A stretch of 64,000 nucleotides of DNA from Colwellia sp. 75C3. GTDB lineage: Bacteria; Pseudomonadota; Gammaproteobacteria; Enterobacterales; Alteromonadaceae. The notes beneath the pieces were generated by a model. It was not told the DNA's origin, made no database searches, and saw only the letters and a program-made list of their open reading frames with translations. Made by a program: the position numbers and the translations under genes. Positions 1 through 8,324 of this stretch are shown here, piece after piece; position 1 is the first letter of the stretch, and every line of letters starts with the position of its first letter. The DNA is taken from the NCBI RefSeq assembly GCF_002836255.1, contig NZ_PJAU01000055.1:1-64000 (forward strand), read 5' to 3'.

Positions 1-92
1 TGTTTATTAGTGAAACGCAACAGCGCCGATGGTAGTGTGACTTATGTCGCAGTAAAGCCCATGTGAGAGCGTAGCGGGACATTGCTAGACTT
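1..92 (+). rRNA. rrf: 5S ribosomal RNA, 3' part (divergent; cut by window start)
   Basis: The stretch agtgaaacgc, then gcgccgatggtagtgtg, then catgtgagag matches the conserved 3' two thirds of bacterial 5S rRNA, and the likely 3' end is near attgctagac. The 5' third lies outside the window. The region corresponding to helix IV is unusual: where gammaproteobacterial 5S normally has a short G/C-only stem, this copy has a longer AT-containing insert at about 39-58. There is also an extra 'gc' after gagag. It may be a real variant 5S or an already decaying copy. The terminator at 197-226 supports this being the end of an rrn operon. Confidence 0.65.
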
Positions 93-106
93 CTAATTTG
101 TTTAAT

Positions 107-177
107 AATGAATAGCAAATGTCGATGGCTATGTAACTTAGGTTACGATAAACCATGTGAGAGCGTAGCGAAACATT
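107..177 (+). pseudogene. Decayed second 5S rRNA-like copy
   Basis: Bases 121-165 align with bases 14-80 of the preceding 5S: gtcgatgg, the same acttaggttacgataaa-type variant loop, and the identical block catgtgagagcgtagcg. The 5' conserved part (agtgaaacgc) is missing and the 3' end does not restore the closing helix. It therefore looks like a truncated tandem 5S duplicate that no longer makes a functional RNA. The shared odd loop shows it derives from the neighbouring variant copy. Confidence 0.6.
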
Positions 178-196
178 ATGAAACTGGTATACTGAG

Positions 197-226
197 AAGC
201 CCGATTCGAAAGAGTCGGGCTTTTTG
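197..226 (+). terminator. rRNA operon terminator
   Basis: The left arm aagcccgattc, a gaaa loop and the right arm gagtcgggctt form an 11-pair stem with one G-T wobble, followed by a T run. This is the classic intrinsic terminator form at the end of ribosomal operons. Confidence 0.9.
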
Positions 227-309
227 CTTTTCTGAATATGTAGTTTACGTGCGATTTGTATTATTAATCGTCTATTTGTACTGATGTAATTCTGGAGTTT
301 TATTCTCTA

Positions 310-1497
310 ATGAGAAAGTTATTATCTTCCCCTGGTAAAATGGCACTAAATGATGCTGAAAATGCTTCATATCAAAATGCTTTAAAGCATGTTACTGAAT
401 TAAGCTTAAACCTGATTGCGGTTAAAGTTGAAAACAGACCTGATGATTTTCTTGGTTGGTGTACAGAGCTAATTGATGTCTGCCGTAATCGAATTAATAT
501 TGCTTTATTAGAAGCACATCAACTTCCTAGTTTAAAAAAACTAGAGCAAGTACTTGTACTTGGTGCAAGTGTTAGTCAGTTTAAAATGGCACGTATTGCA
601 CCTTGGCCTATATTCACTGCTTTTGTTGAACAACAAGCAGGCTTACATGCCCTTGAAGAAAGATTAGCTTTACTTGATTATGTTCAAAGTATAAAGGACA
701 AGACCTTAGCCGAAATGAGTGAGTTAGAACGTCTTGCTTTCGCCGGTAAACACACTAATCAACATAGTCATTTAGAATATAAATTTGATGTTGAATGGTT
801 TGCTTCAACTAAAGGCGCAAAAGTTTTTCATATCTTATTAGCACAACAACCAGAAAGTTTTGACTTGGCTTTAAGCCATATTCCAGAAACAGGTGATGTT
901 ACGCCAGCGCAGTACCAGAAATTTGTTAGTGCTTACAAAAAAATATTTACTAGTTATACTGTTGATAAAGAAGCCGGTGAAAAACCACCATTAGCTGCAG
1001 CTACTCGTTTATTAGCGATGAAACGTCCGGATCAATTTATAGCCTTAACAAACGCAAAAATAGATGTGTTTTGCCAAGGTTTATCTATAGCTAAATTTAA
1101 TGCTTTTGATTTTGATAGCTATTGGCAAGATATGATAGGCACTTTACGCACTTTTGCTTGGTGGCATCAAGCGGAACCTGAAGATGAACAAGAACTAAAA
1201 CTTTGGAACGTTCGAGCCGTTTTAGTCGATTTGTTCTTGTTTGCTGATGAAGATTTTGCTCTTAGCTCTAATTATCTTCGTATCCGTGACAAAAAATCAA
1301 ATAGCACTGAAAGTAGCTATAAGTCATCTCGTCGTGCTCGTACAAAACTAACACCGGATGAAATCGTTGATCAAGCATTAGCTGAAGATGATTTACCTGA
1401 GTATATGCAAGCTCAACGAGAAACAATTCTCAAACAAGTTAAAGCCGGTAAGAGTGTTGAACACGCTATTGGTATAATGAGAGCTATCTTTGGTTAA
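310..1497 (+). CDS. Conserved hypothetical protein, 395 aa
   Basis: I do not recognise this protein. It is soluble by inspection: there is no signal peptide and no convincing membrane span. The N-terminal half (about residues 20-150) is rich in amphipathic helix. A basic serine-rich linker (about 335-350, KSSRRARTK) leads to a short C-terminal segment beginning LTPDEIVDQALAEDDLPEYM, which looks like a helical oligomerisation or docking tail. A GGAG at 294-297 precedes the chosen ATG by 12 bases. A second ATG at residue 11 is possible but has no better ribosome site. It stands alone between the rRNA terminator and its own strong terminator, so it is probably monocistronic. No function is proposed. 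Confidence 0.75.
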   Translation: MRKLLSSPGKMALNDAENASYQNALKHVTELSLNLIAVKVENRPDDFLGWCTELIDVCRNRINIALLEAHQLPSLKKLEQVLVLGASVSQFKMARIAPWPIFTAFVEQQAGLHALEERLALLDYVQSIKDKTLAEMSELERLAFAGKHTNQHSHLEYKFDVEWFASTKGAKVFHILLAQQPESFDLALSHIPETGDVTPAQYQKFVSAYKKIFTSYTVDKEAGEKPPLAAATRLLAMKRPDQFIALTNAKIDVFCQGLSIAKFNAFDFDSYWQDMIGTLRTFAWWHQAEPEDEQELKLWNVRAVLVDLFLFADEDFALSSNYLRIRDKKSNSTESSYKSSRRARTKLTPDEIVDQALAEDDLPEYMQAQRETILKQVKAGKSVEHAIGIMRAIFG

Positions 1498-1510
1498 TAG
1501 ATAGGCTAAT

Positions 1511-1539
1511 AAAAGGGATAAAGCATCTTTATCCCTTTT
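1511..1539 (+). terminator. Intrinsic terminator after the 395-aa gene
   Basis: A perfect 12-bp stem (aaaagggataaa / tttatccctttt) with a 5-base loop lies 14 bases after the stop codon. The right arm ends in a T run. Confidence 0.85.
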
Positions 1540-1697
1540 ACTGATCTTCACTTATCATTAGTTTAGCTTTATTTTAGATAAGATTTAATCCCATCAAATC
1601 TTATCTACTTAATCCAATTTAATTAACCTTTCTTTATATCGTCCCAATAACTTCGAATTCAATTTTATTAATTCACTCCCTTGATCTCCACAATTAC

Positions 1698-3092
1698 TTA
1701 AGTAGTTAATTGCTCTTTTATTGGTGTTGTTTTAACGGTGACAATACGCATTTTTCTAAATAAATAGATTACACATATCCCAGCGAACAAATGCGCTAAC
1801 ATTAACGCTGGATAAAGTGAGTATTCGCTATCATTGAAGCCAAACCATGCTAAAGGAATGACCAATACAAGTCGGTGGATGATACCGAGTAAACTGGCAT
1901 TGATAACTTTATCTTTTGCATTTAGGGTCGCTTGATAAACAATCACGCATCCCGCGCCAATATAACCCCAAGGCAACCAGGTAAGATAATGTTTTAAATG
2001 TACGGTCACACTATCGTGTGGACATAAGGAGTTAGCCCAAAAGTCTACTGTGTAGTTCAAAATGATAGCAATAATTAATTGCGCAATTAAGACAATAGCG
2101 AACATATAACGATATGCTTGCTTCACCCTATCGTGGTGTCCTGTCCAGTAGTTAAATCCAATAATAGCAGGCATGGATGTTGTTAATGCCATGGGTATTA
2201 ACAATATTATTGCTTCAAGTTTAAAGATTAATGCAAACGCAGCTACATAGGTGGGATTATAACTCGCAGCAATAATGGTTAAGATCGCTAAGCTTAATGG
2301 AGTAATAAGCTGCTGAACTATAACAAGTGTGCTGGTTAGTTTGGCTTGTTTACACTGAGTCTTAAACTGCGGAAATGTAGGCCAGCCCAGTTTTACTTTT
2401 TTCTGCAAGATATAAAAAGATATTATGGTAAAGCTAATATCACTAATAGCGTGAACCAGTGATATAGCAACTAAGCTGTCATAATATAAAGGGCTTTGAG
2501 GTAGTAAGAGTAATAAAGCCAAGGAACCTTTAACGACTATCCAAGCAATCATGATGTTACTGGCGAGCAGGGTGAAGTTTAATGCTCGAAAGATGCTATT
2601 CATTTGCCAAACAGCGCCTAAAAAGAACCAAGTCAAATAGCGATTATTTATATAACTCAATTGCTCGGCAGCTAATTCCGGCGCCTTTGTTGACTCTTCG
2701 CTCGACAGCCAATGATTGTTACCTAATAATTGCAGTAATTGTTCGGAAAATAGGAATGCTAATAGCGCTATAGTTAATAGGATTAATCCTGAGGTAATAA
2801 ATGCTTGGCTTATACACAAGCCAAGGTTGTTTTTTTCAAGGCAGGCAGACTTCACAACCTTATTATTACAACGAATACTTGTTCCTACTGCAAGTGCGGT
2901 CATTGCAGCAGTGATGGGTACAGTAAAACCAAACGCCGTTAACGTTGCCGTACTACTTAATGCAATTAAACCTGATTCTAATAACTCATACATTAATAAC
3001 AATAGAATGGCCATAAACATAGGCTGGCTATTACGCCATATTGTCGATGATATCTTCCCTTCAACTAAGCTAGTGTGATCTTTTACTGTCAT
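1698..3092 (-). CDS. MATE-family multidrug/toxin efflux transporter
   Basis: The protein has 464 residues with about twelve hydrophobic spans arranged as two six-helix halves, the size and layout of the MATE (NorM/DinF) family. That family exports cationic drugs or metabolites across the inner membrane in exchange for Na+ or H+. The N-terminus carries the family-like opening in which a basic cytoplasmic head (residues 1-20) is followed by helix 1 with polar and acidic residues (YELLESG), then the AFGFTVPITAA stretch of helix 2. The substrate cannot be read from sequence. No partner gene is in an obvious operon with it. The next gene upstream on the same strand is 172 bases away. Confidence 0.85.
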   Translation of the reverse strand: MTVKDHTSLVEGKISSTIWRNSQPMFMAILLLLMYELLESGLIALSSTATLTAFGFTVPITAAMTALAVGTSIRCNNKVVKSACLEKNNLGLCISQAFITSGLILLTIALLAFLFSEQLLQLLGNNHWLSSEESTKAPELAAEQLSYINNRYLTWFFLGAVWQMNSIFRALNFTLLASNIMIAWIVVKGSLALLLLLPQSPLYYDSLVAISLVHAISDISFTIISFYILQKKVKLGWPTFPQFKTQCKQAKLTSTLVIVQQLITPLSLAILTIIAASYNPTYVAAFALIFKLEAIILLIPMALTTSMPAIIGFNYWTGHHDRVKQAYRYMFAIVLIAQLIIAIILNYTVDFWANSLCPHDSVTVHLKHYLTWLPWGYIGAGCVIVYQATLNAKDKVINASLLGIIHRLVLVIPLAWFGFNDSEYSLYPALMLAHLFAGICVIYLFRKMRIVTVKTTPIKEQLTT

Positions 3093-3264
3093 CTATAGGT
3101 TCTTCAGGTTTATTGTTATGGATACCATATAAGAAGAGCGGTAAGAAATTAATAAACTTTCAATATTGAATGTAACAATTGTTGTCATAACCTCCCATAG
3201 ATTAGGTGAATAGTTATTTGGGCTAGATAATTAAAGCCAGTACCTGATTATCTTTATAGCTCAA

Positions 3265-3609
3265 TTACAGGCCTTGCCCAAACTGAAGAAACGTTTGAAA
3301 TAGTATTTTCTCTGCTTTATCTCTCGATAGACAATTAGGTAAAATATCATCGTTCAAAACATTATTGTGCAGTTCTTTTTCCATAGAGGTCCATTTCATG
3401 CTGTTTAATACAATCTCAACTCTACATTTATGGATTCCTTCAGTTGTGGTGTAGAAAACTTTAACAACATCAGTGCGGTTGATCAGATTTTTATAAGGAT
3501 AATTTGTTGCAGCATAAACTGTGATTTGACCTGCTGAAACTAGATTACTAAAAATAACTAAACTTATAAATGATATGTTTATAAGACGTTGTAGTGATGT
3601 TTTGTTCAT
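3265..3609 (-). CDS. Small secreted protein of unknown function
   Basis: The chosen start (MNKTSLQRL) gives about 114 residues with a clear Sec signal peptide. A basic head is followed by the hydrophobic run INISFISLVIFSNL and a VSA-G cleavage-like site near residue 26. A longer in-frame start 63 bases upstream would bury the signal peptide, so I reject it. The mature part has two cysteines that could pair (HKCRVEI and PNCLS) and is otherwise unremarkable. It faces the LysR-type regulator gene across about 100 bases, an arrangement often seen when the regulator controls the divergent gene. I do not recognise the family. Confidence 0.6.
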   Translation of the reverse strand: MNKTSLQRLINISFISLVIFSNLVSAGQITVYAATNYPYKNLINRTDVVKVFYTTTEGIHKCRVEIVLNSMKWTSMEKELHNNVLNDDILPNCLSRDKAEKILFQTFLQFGQGL

Positions 3610-3710
3610 TTTATTCTCAGTTAATATCTTAAGTGTAGATAAGATATTAATTATGATAAGGTTGTAAAACAAACGATTTTAAATTAATAACGATTAAGAA
3701 AAACTTAAGT

Positions 3711-4622
3711 ATGAAACGTTTACCACCACTGAAGTCCTTACAGTTTTTTCTAGTAGCAGGACAATCTAAAAACTTTAAGCAAGCAGCGGAACAACTTAAT
3801 GTGACACAAGCTGCCGTTAGCCAACAGATTCGATTGTTAGAGGAAAACCTCCAATTGAAATTGTTTGACCGTACCAATAAAGTAACAGTACTCACTGAAA
3901 AAGGTCGAAAGCTATTACCCTTTACTCAAAGAGCATTTGATGAGCTAACAACAGGTGTTCAGGTTGTTACGGGTGATCCTAATCCACTTATATTACGGAT
4001 TTCAACGGTACATTCTTTCTGTTCTCTTTGGCTTATTCCTCGGCTTGAGGAATTCCAAAAATTACACCCTGAAATAATGGTGCAACTAGCTCCATCAGGT
4101 GATCTCATTGATTTTAAACAGTCGAATATTGATTTAGCTATTCGTATGGGGAGAGGAGGGTATTGTGATTTAACCGAGAAGAAAATCTACGATGACAATC
4201 TCATCTTTGTTGCAAGCCCTAAGTTACTCGTTGGTATTGATAAAGATAACCCTGAGCAAGTATTTCGTTTACCTTGGATAGAAGATACAAGTATTGGAAT
4301 ACAGGAAACATTACAGGATTACTGTAAAAGCATAAACTTCAAATATGAAAAGTTGGTTCCTATAATGCAAACCAATGATGCACTTCCTTTAATTGATAGT
4401 GCAGTTCATGACCGCGGGTTCCTTTTAGTAAATAGTAGCTTAGTCGTTGAACATATTCGTGATGGCCGTTTAGTTAAACTGCTCAACTACTCGATAAAAA
4501 GTCCTTATTCACTTTATCTGGTAGCGCCTGAACAGCAATTTTTATGGAAAAAAGTTAAGTTATTTGAAAACTGGTTAGTGCCTAAATTACTTAAATCATT
4601 CTCTGATCTAGATAGCTATTAA
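3711..4622 (+). CDS. LysR-family transcriptional regulator, GcvA-like
   Basis: The 303-residue protein has an N-terminal winged helix-turn-helix (about residues 6-65, with NFKQAAEQLNVTQAAVSQQI as the recognition region). A type-2 periplasmic-binding-protein-like effector domain follows (about 90-295). The opening MKRLPPLKSLQFFLVAG is typical of the GcvA/AmpR subgroup (compare 'PPLNALRAFEAAAR'). The family binds a dyad site and responds to a small molecule. It is divergent from the small secreted protein gene at 3265-3609, the most likely target besides itself. The effector is unknown. Confidence 0.85.
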   Translation: MKRLPPLKSLQFFLVAGQSKNFKQAAEQLNVTQAAVSQQIRLLEENLQLKLFDRTNKVTVLTEKGRKLLPFTQRAFDELTTGVQVVTGDPNPLILRISTVHSFCSLWLIPRLEEFQKLHPEIMVQLAPSGDLIDFKQSNIDLAIRMGRGGYCDLTEKKIYDDNLIFVASPKLLVGIDKDNPEQVFRLPWIEDTSIGIQETLQDYCKSINFKYEKLVPIMQTNDALPLIDSAVHDRGFLLVNSSLVVEHIRDGRLVKLLNYSIKSPYSLYLVAPEQQFLWKKVKLFENWLVPKLLKSFSDLDSY

Positions 4623-4947
4623 TGACTCATGATAAAGCATCCTATATATGATGTACGAAGCTAAACTAGTTAGTAACGTTACGTATAGTTTAGTCATAGC
4701 TCTATAGCAATTTTTGTCTGCATGTATTAAAAGGTTATCCCAATACACACTAGAGTACTGAAAGTGACCTGTTAATTTGAACTAGGTCTTAGCTTAAAAT
4801 ATCTAATTAAATTGACTATAAGTAGTTAAAACTATCGATATATTATAATGTTATACGAGCTTGCATCGTGGTTTAAACTTGTATAGTATTCAAACGCTTA
4901 ATTAATTAAGCGGTTACGGAAAACAACTATAAATTAAGGATAATATA
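4623..4947. promoter_or_regulatory. Intergenic region with two dyads upstream of the DUF898 operon
   Basis: The 325-base gap holds two palindromic signals. Near 4663-4691 the arms aaacta and tagttt flank the self-complementary centre gtaacgttac. At 4895-4912 there is a perfect 18-bp palindrome, cgcttaattaattaagcg, which ends 35 bases before the DUF898 start codon. The position and symmetry suggest a dimeric regulator site for the downstream two-gene operon. An AAGGATAATAT ribosome site precedes the ATG. No regulator is assigned. Confidence 0.45.
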
Positions 4948-5979
4948 ATGAACCCTCCTTCAGAGATATCTGCTGAACAAAATTCGAACAACACGACATC
5001 AGGAAATAGAAGCCTAGGCTTTGAATTCCGTGGTGACGGAATGGAATACTTTAAAATTTGGATTGTGAATATCCTACTCACCATAGTCACGCTAGGTATT
5101 TATTCAGCTTGGGCTAAAGTAAGAAATAATCGTTATTTCTATTCAAATTTATACTTAGATAATGATAATTTTCGTTATCTAGCAGACCCTATAACTATTT
5201 TAAAAGGTCGACTTATCGCGGTAGCTGCTTTAATAGGTTACTACATTATGTCCCTATTTTTTCCGATAGTTGCCGGAGGTTTAGCTATAGCACTTATGTT
5301 AGCCATCCCTTATTTCATAAATCAATCTATGGGCTTTAATCATAGAATGTCGTCATATAAAAACATTCAGTTCCGTTTTAAAGGCTCATATGGGCAGGCA
5401 TTTATGGTTATTTATGTTTGGCCAATACTCGGTATACTTACTTTAGGTATTTTGTACCCGTTAGCCTTATTAAAAGGCAATGAATACTTTGTTCGCAACA
5501 GCGCTTACGGTACGAGCAAGTTTGATTTTAATGCGACTTATAAAGATTACGGCATGATATTTTTAACTGCCATTGGCATTAGTCTCGCGGTAGGACTTCC
5601 TATTGCCTTAATTGCCTATTTTGTTCCTGCTTTTAGTGTTATCTCATCATTACTTTATATCGTTATCTATTTCGCGGTAATTATTTATGTTGTTGTATCA
5701 TTCACTAATATTTTTTATGCTAGCTTAAGTTTAATTGAGCACAAATTTGAAGCTAATTTAACAATAGCCGCAACAGCAAAAGTTATTCTGACCAACCTGT
5801 TTCTAACCATGATTACCTTAGGTTTATATCTACCGGCAGCTAAAGTACGCATGACAAAATATATTTGTTCTTGTTTAACGATGCACACCAGCGGTAGCTT
5901 AGATAATTTTAGTGCAGCTGAAAAAGAAAATATTAGTGCCTTGGGTGAAGAGTTTGGTCAAGTATTTGATTTTGCATAA
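4948..5979 (+). CDS. DUF898 (YjgN-family) inner-membrane protein
   Basis: The 343-residue polytopic membrane protein begins with the family signature LGFEFRGDGMEYFKIWIVN, and the motif LGIYSAWAKVRNNRYFYSN follows helix 1. A related repeat, LGLYLPAAKVRMTKYI, occurs near residue 290. Such internal repetition is characteristic of the DUF898/YjgN family. About seven hydrophobic spans are visible. The family's biochemical role is not established. It is followed after 12 bases by an M48 metallopeptidase, so the two are almost certainly co-transcribed and may form a membrane quality-control pair. A palindrome just upstream may be the operator. Confidence 0.85.
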   Translation: MNPPSEISAEQNSNNTTSGNRSLGFEFRGDGMEYFKIWIVNILLTIVTLGIYSAWAKVRNNRYFYSNLYLDNDNFRYLADPITILKGRLIAVAALIGYYIMSLFFPIVAGGLAIALMLAIPYFINQSMGFNHRMSSYKNIQFRFKGSYGQAFMVIYVWPILGILTLGILYPLALLKGNEYFVRNSAYGTSKFDFNATYKDYGMIFLTAIGISLAVGLPIALIAYFVPAFSVISSLLYIVIYFAVIIYVVVSFTNIFYASLSLIEHKFEANLTIAATAKVILTNLFLTMITLGLYLPAAKVRMTKYICSCLTMHTSGSLDNFSAAEKENISALGEEFGQVFDFA

Positions 5980-5991
5980 AAGCCATACTCC

Positions 5992-7029
5992 ATGTTAATA
6001 GAAGGTATCTACCTCGATGGTAAAACCTCTAAACGCCATACCGCGCGTTTAGAGGTTAACAATGACCATAAAATAACGGCTGTTCACCTAACCGAACAGC
6101 AGATAATATTATCATTTGAGCATCAATCTTATGCTGTTGAATCTCGTTTAGGTAATACCCCTCGAGAAATAACATTTGATGACGAACAACTCTTTGTTTG
6201 TGATAATCATGATGAAATTGATAAGTTAACTACTTGGCAAACGAGCCGTTCATCAAATCAACACTCTTGGCTGTACCATTTAGAAAACAATTCAAAATTA
6301 ATTTGTATTTCTACAATAGCTACGATCGTCTTACTCTATGGCATCGTTGTGTATGGCATACCAAGCACTGCAAAACTAATGGCTCACAACGTGCCTTATT
6401 TCACCTCAGCAAAACTTTTTTCTAGTTTAGATCTCTTAGATGAGACAGTTTTTGAACCATCAACTTTGCCAGTCAAAAGGCAGCAAGAAATAAGAGCTTT
6501 AATGACGCCCTACTTATCAAATTATAAAGGCTTACAACCTACGTTGGAGTTTAGATCTGGCATGAAAGCTAATGCGCTAGCGTTACCAAATGGCGTTATT
6601 GTTTTTACGGATGATTTTGTTAATTTAATACAAACTGATGATGAGCTCATCGCGGTGTTATTCCATGAATTAGGACACTTAACTCAAAAGCATATGACGC
6701 AGCGGATGATCCAAGATGCTATGTTGACCATCATGGTAGTATTTATTACGGGTGATGTTGAGACTTTTGACCTAGTAACAGGACTTCCTACGCTACTGCT
6801 TGATTTAACATATTCTCGTGAATTCGAAATACAAGCGGACACTTATGCATTAACGTTGTTAAACCAGCATGATATTCCTTTGCAAAGCTTTGTTGATGCG
6901 ATGCGAAATTTGGAAGATTATTATCTCAAAGAAAATGACGGAAAAGCGCATAGTGCGATGCATGATTTTTTCTCAATTCACCCTAAAACATCAGAAAGAA
7001 TACAGTTGGTTGAGAAATTTCAGCAGTAG
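5992..7029 (+). CDS. M48-family zinc metallopeptidase with N-terminal membrane anchor
   Basis: The zinc site HELGH lies at residues 225-229 and the third ligand is E279 in the downstream EIQAD motif, which is the M48 (HtpX/BepA/Oma1) arrangement. Residues 1-90 form a beta-rich non-catalytic domain. A single membrane span covers about 103-125, and the catalytic domain follows. The protein has no signal peptide, so it is probably anchored in the inner membrane with the protease domain on the periplasmic side. The 12-base gap to the DUF898 gene implies one transcript. The expected role is degradation of damaged envelope proteins. The substrate is unknown. Confidence 0.88.
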   Translation: MLIEGIYLDGKTSKRHTARLEVNNDHKITAVHLTEQQIILSFEHQSYAVESRLGNTPREITFDDEQLFVCDNHDEIDKLTTWQTSRSSNQHSWLYHLENNSKLICISTIATIVLLYGIVVYGIPSTAKLMAHNVPYFTSAKLFSSLDLLDETVFEPSTLPVKRQQEIRALMTPYLSNYKGLQPTLEFRSGMKANALALPNGVIVFTDDFVNLIQTDDELIAVLFHELGHLTQKHMTQRMIQDAMLTIMVVFITGDVETFDLVTGLPTLLLDLTYSREFEIQADTYALTLLNQHDIPLQSFVDAMRNLEDYYLKENDGKAHSAMHDFFSIHPKTSERIQLVEKFQQ

Positions 7030-7046
7030 CCTACCGTATTATCCCC

Positions 7047-7077
7047 ATAGTGCCTACTTGTCAGTAGGCACTATTTT
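7047..7077 (+). terminator. Terminator of the DUF898-M48 operon
   Basis: A perfect 11-bp stem (atagtgcctac / gtaggcactat) with a 6-base loop lies 18 bases after the protease stop codon and is followed by TTT. Confidence 0.8.
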
Positions 7078-7193
7078 AAACTCGAACAGCTTAACTAAAC
7101 GACTATCGAAACCAATAAACTTGAATTGTAGTGGCATAGTTAATTTGGTCTCCTAATTAGCCGCAATAGTCTTATGTTATCATGTCTTTAAAG

Positions 7194-7260
7194 TTCGCTT
7201 TGCTGACGTTAGCTACTGGGTGTTCTTTAGGTCAACAGGTAGCCAATTGCGGACATTAAG
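7194..7260 (-). repeat. Decayed repeat, family C (5' half, inverted copy)
   Basis: Read on the minus strand this segment (gtccgcaattggctac, gttgacctaaagaacac, gtagctaacgtcagcaaagc) aligns base for base, with scattered changes, to 13043-13096 and 14474-14533. It lies in the 550-base gap 7030-7579. Apart from the terminator and this repeat, I see no gene in that gap. Confidence 0.5.
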
Positions 7261-7579
7261 CCTTTGCAAATTCAGGAGCATATTTAGGGCAATATTAGCC
7301 AAGATTTTCTGCTCACTTGTGGGACTGGTTTAAACTCAAAGCCGTCGTTGATATTTGAGTAATGAACGTTAACAATTAGTGAAGTTATTAAAACAGCTCT
7401 TTGATTTATAATGGGGCACATTGCATCATAGAATATTCAAAATATGAAGTACCTATTGCTTGGTTAATGCTAGCTTACATTTTAAGGGCGAGAACACCCA
7501 AACAAATACACTCATTACAGCAAGCAGTAGGTAGTTTGAACTTTGGCGTTATAAGCTATTATGCCTAAGTTTTTGTTGG

Positions 7580-8314
7580 TTACTTACTGGTTAAATATTT
7601 AGTCATAATAACATCTACGTCTAATTTTTTTAAACCTGAATTATATATTTTCTGCCATTTCTTCCCTACCTCATCCCCTCTAAAGGCAATGTATAATTTT
7701 TTATTTGCTAATAAGTTTTTATTTAACTCAACTTTATTCTCAAACTTTTTAAGGCTTTTATCTGAACTGAGTAAAAAGTTAAAAACATTAACATCAATAA
7801 CTGCCATATCAAGTCTCTTACTTGCAACTTTTTTTATATTAACACTATCTGAAAGAGCTGCTTTGGCATTAACTTCTTTATCAGCAATCATTTTGTCAAG
7901 CTCTGGGGTATTTATATAATCCTGTACAACACCTAATTTCAAGCCTTTCAAATCACTTAAATCATTAAAGTTAATAGGCTTTGATTTGTTTTGAATTAAG
8001 GCTAAAGGGCCATTTCCCATAGGATCTGAAAAATTAAAATCATTGGTTTCATAGTAATACTCAGGAAAGTAACCAACATATTTGGAACTTTTGGTATTTA
8101 CTAATTTGACGGCTCTTGACCAAGGATAAAAATCTACAATTAACTCGTGCCCCATTGCTTTAAAAGCTGCTTTTGCTACAGCAACGGATGCCCCTTGTTC
8201 TTTAATGTTTTTATCAGAATAAGGAGGCCATGAAAGTGAAGTTAAATGTACCGTATCGGCAAAAGCTGTTTTAGTAATAAGTAGTAAAATAATTAAAGTT
8301 AAAATATTGCGCAT
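7580..8314 (-). CDS. Periplasmic solute-binding protein, family 3
   Basis: The start at 8314 gives a 244-residue protein with a clean signal peptide (MRNILTLIILLLITKTAFA then DTVHL) and a GGGG ribosome site 6 bases upstream. A start 33 bases further upstream would spoil the signal. The mature part fits the type-2 periplasmic binding fold used by amino-acid ABC systems and by sensor domains: LTSLSWPPYSD at the N-terminus, a FSDP segment near 90, and DLKGLKLGVVQDY near 120. No ABC permease or ATPase gene is nearby, so it may feed a receptor or work alone. It begins 10 bases after the porin-like gene, so the two are one operon. Confidence 0.75.
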   Translation of the reverse strand: MRNILTLIILLLITKTAFADTVHLTSLSWPPYSDKNIKEQGASVAVAKAAFKAMGHELIVDFYPWSRAVKLVNTKSSKYVGYFPEYYYETNDFNFSDPMGNGPLALIQNKSKPINFNDLSDLKGLKLGVVQDYINTPELDKMIADKEVNAKAALSDSVNIKKVASKRLDMAVIDVNVFNFLLSSDKSLKKFENKVELNKNLLANKKLYIAFRGDEVGKKWQKIYNSGLKKLDVDVIMTKYLTSK

Positions 8315-8324
8315 AAATACCCCG

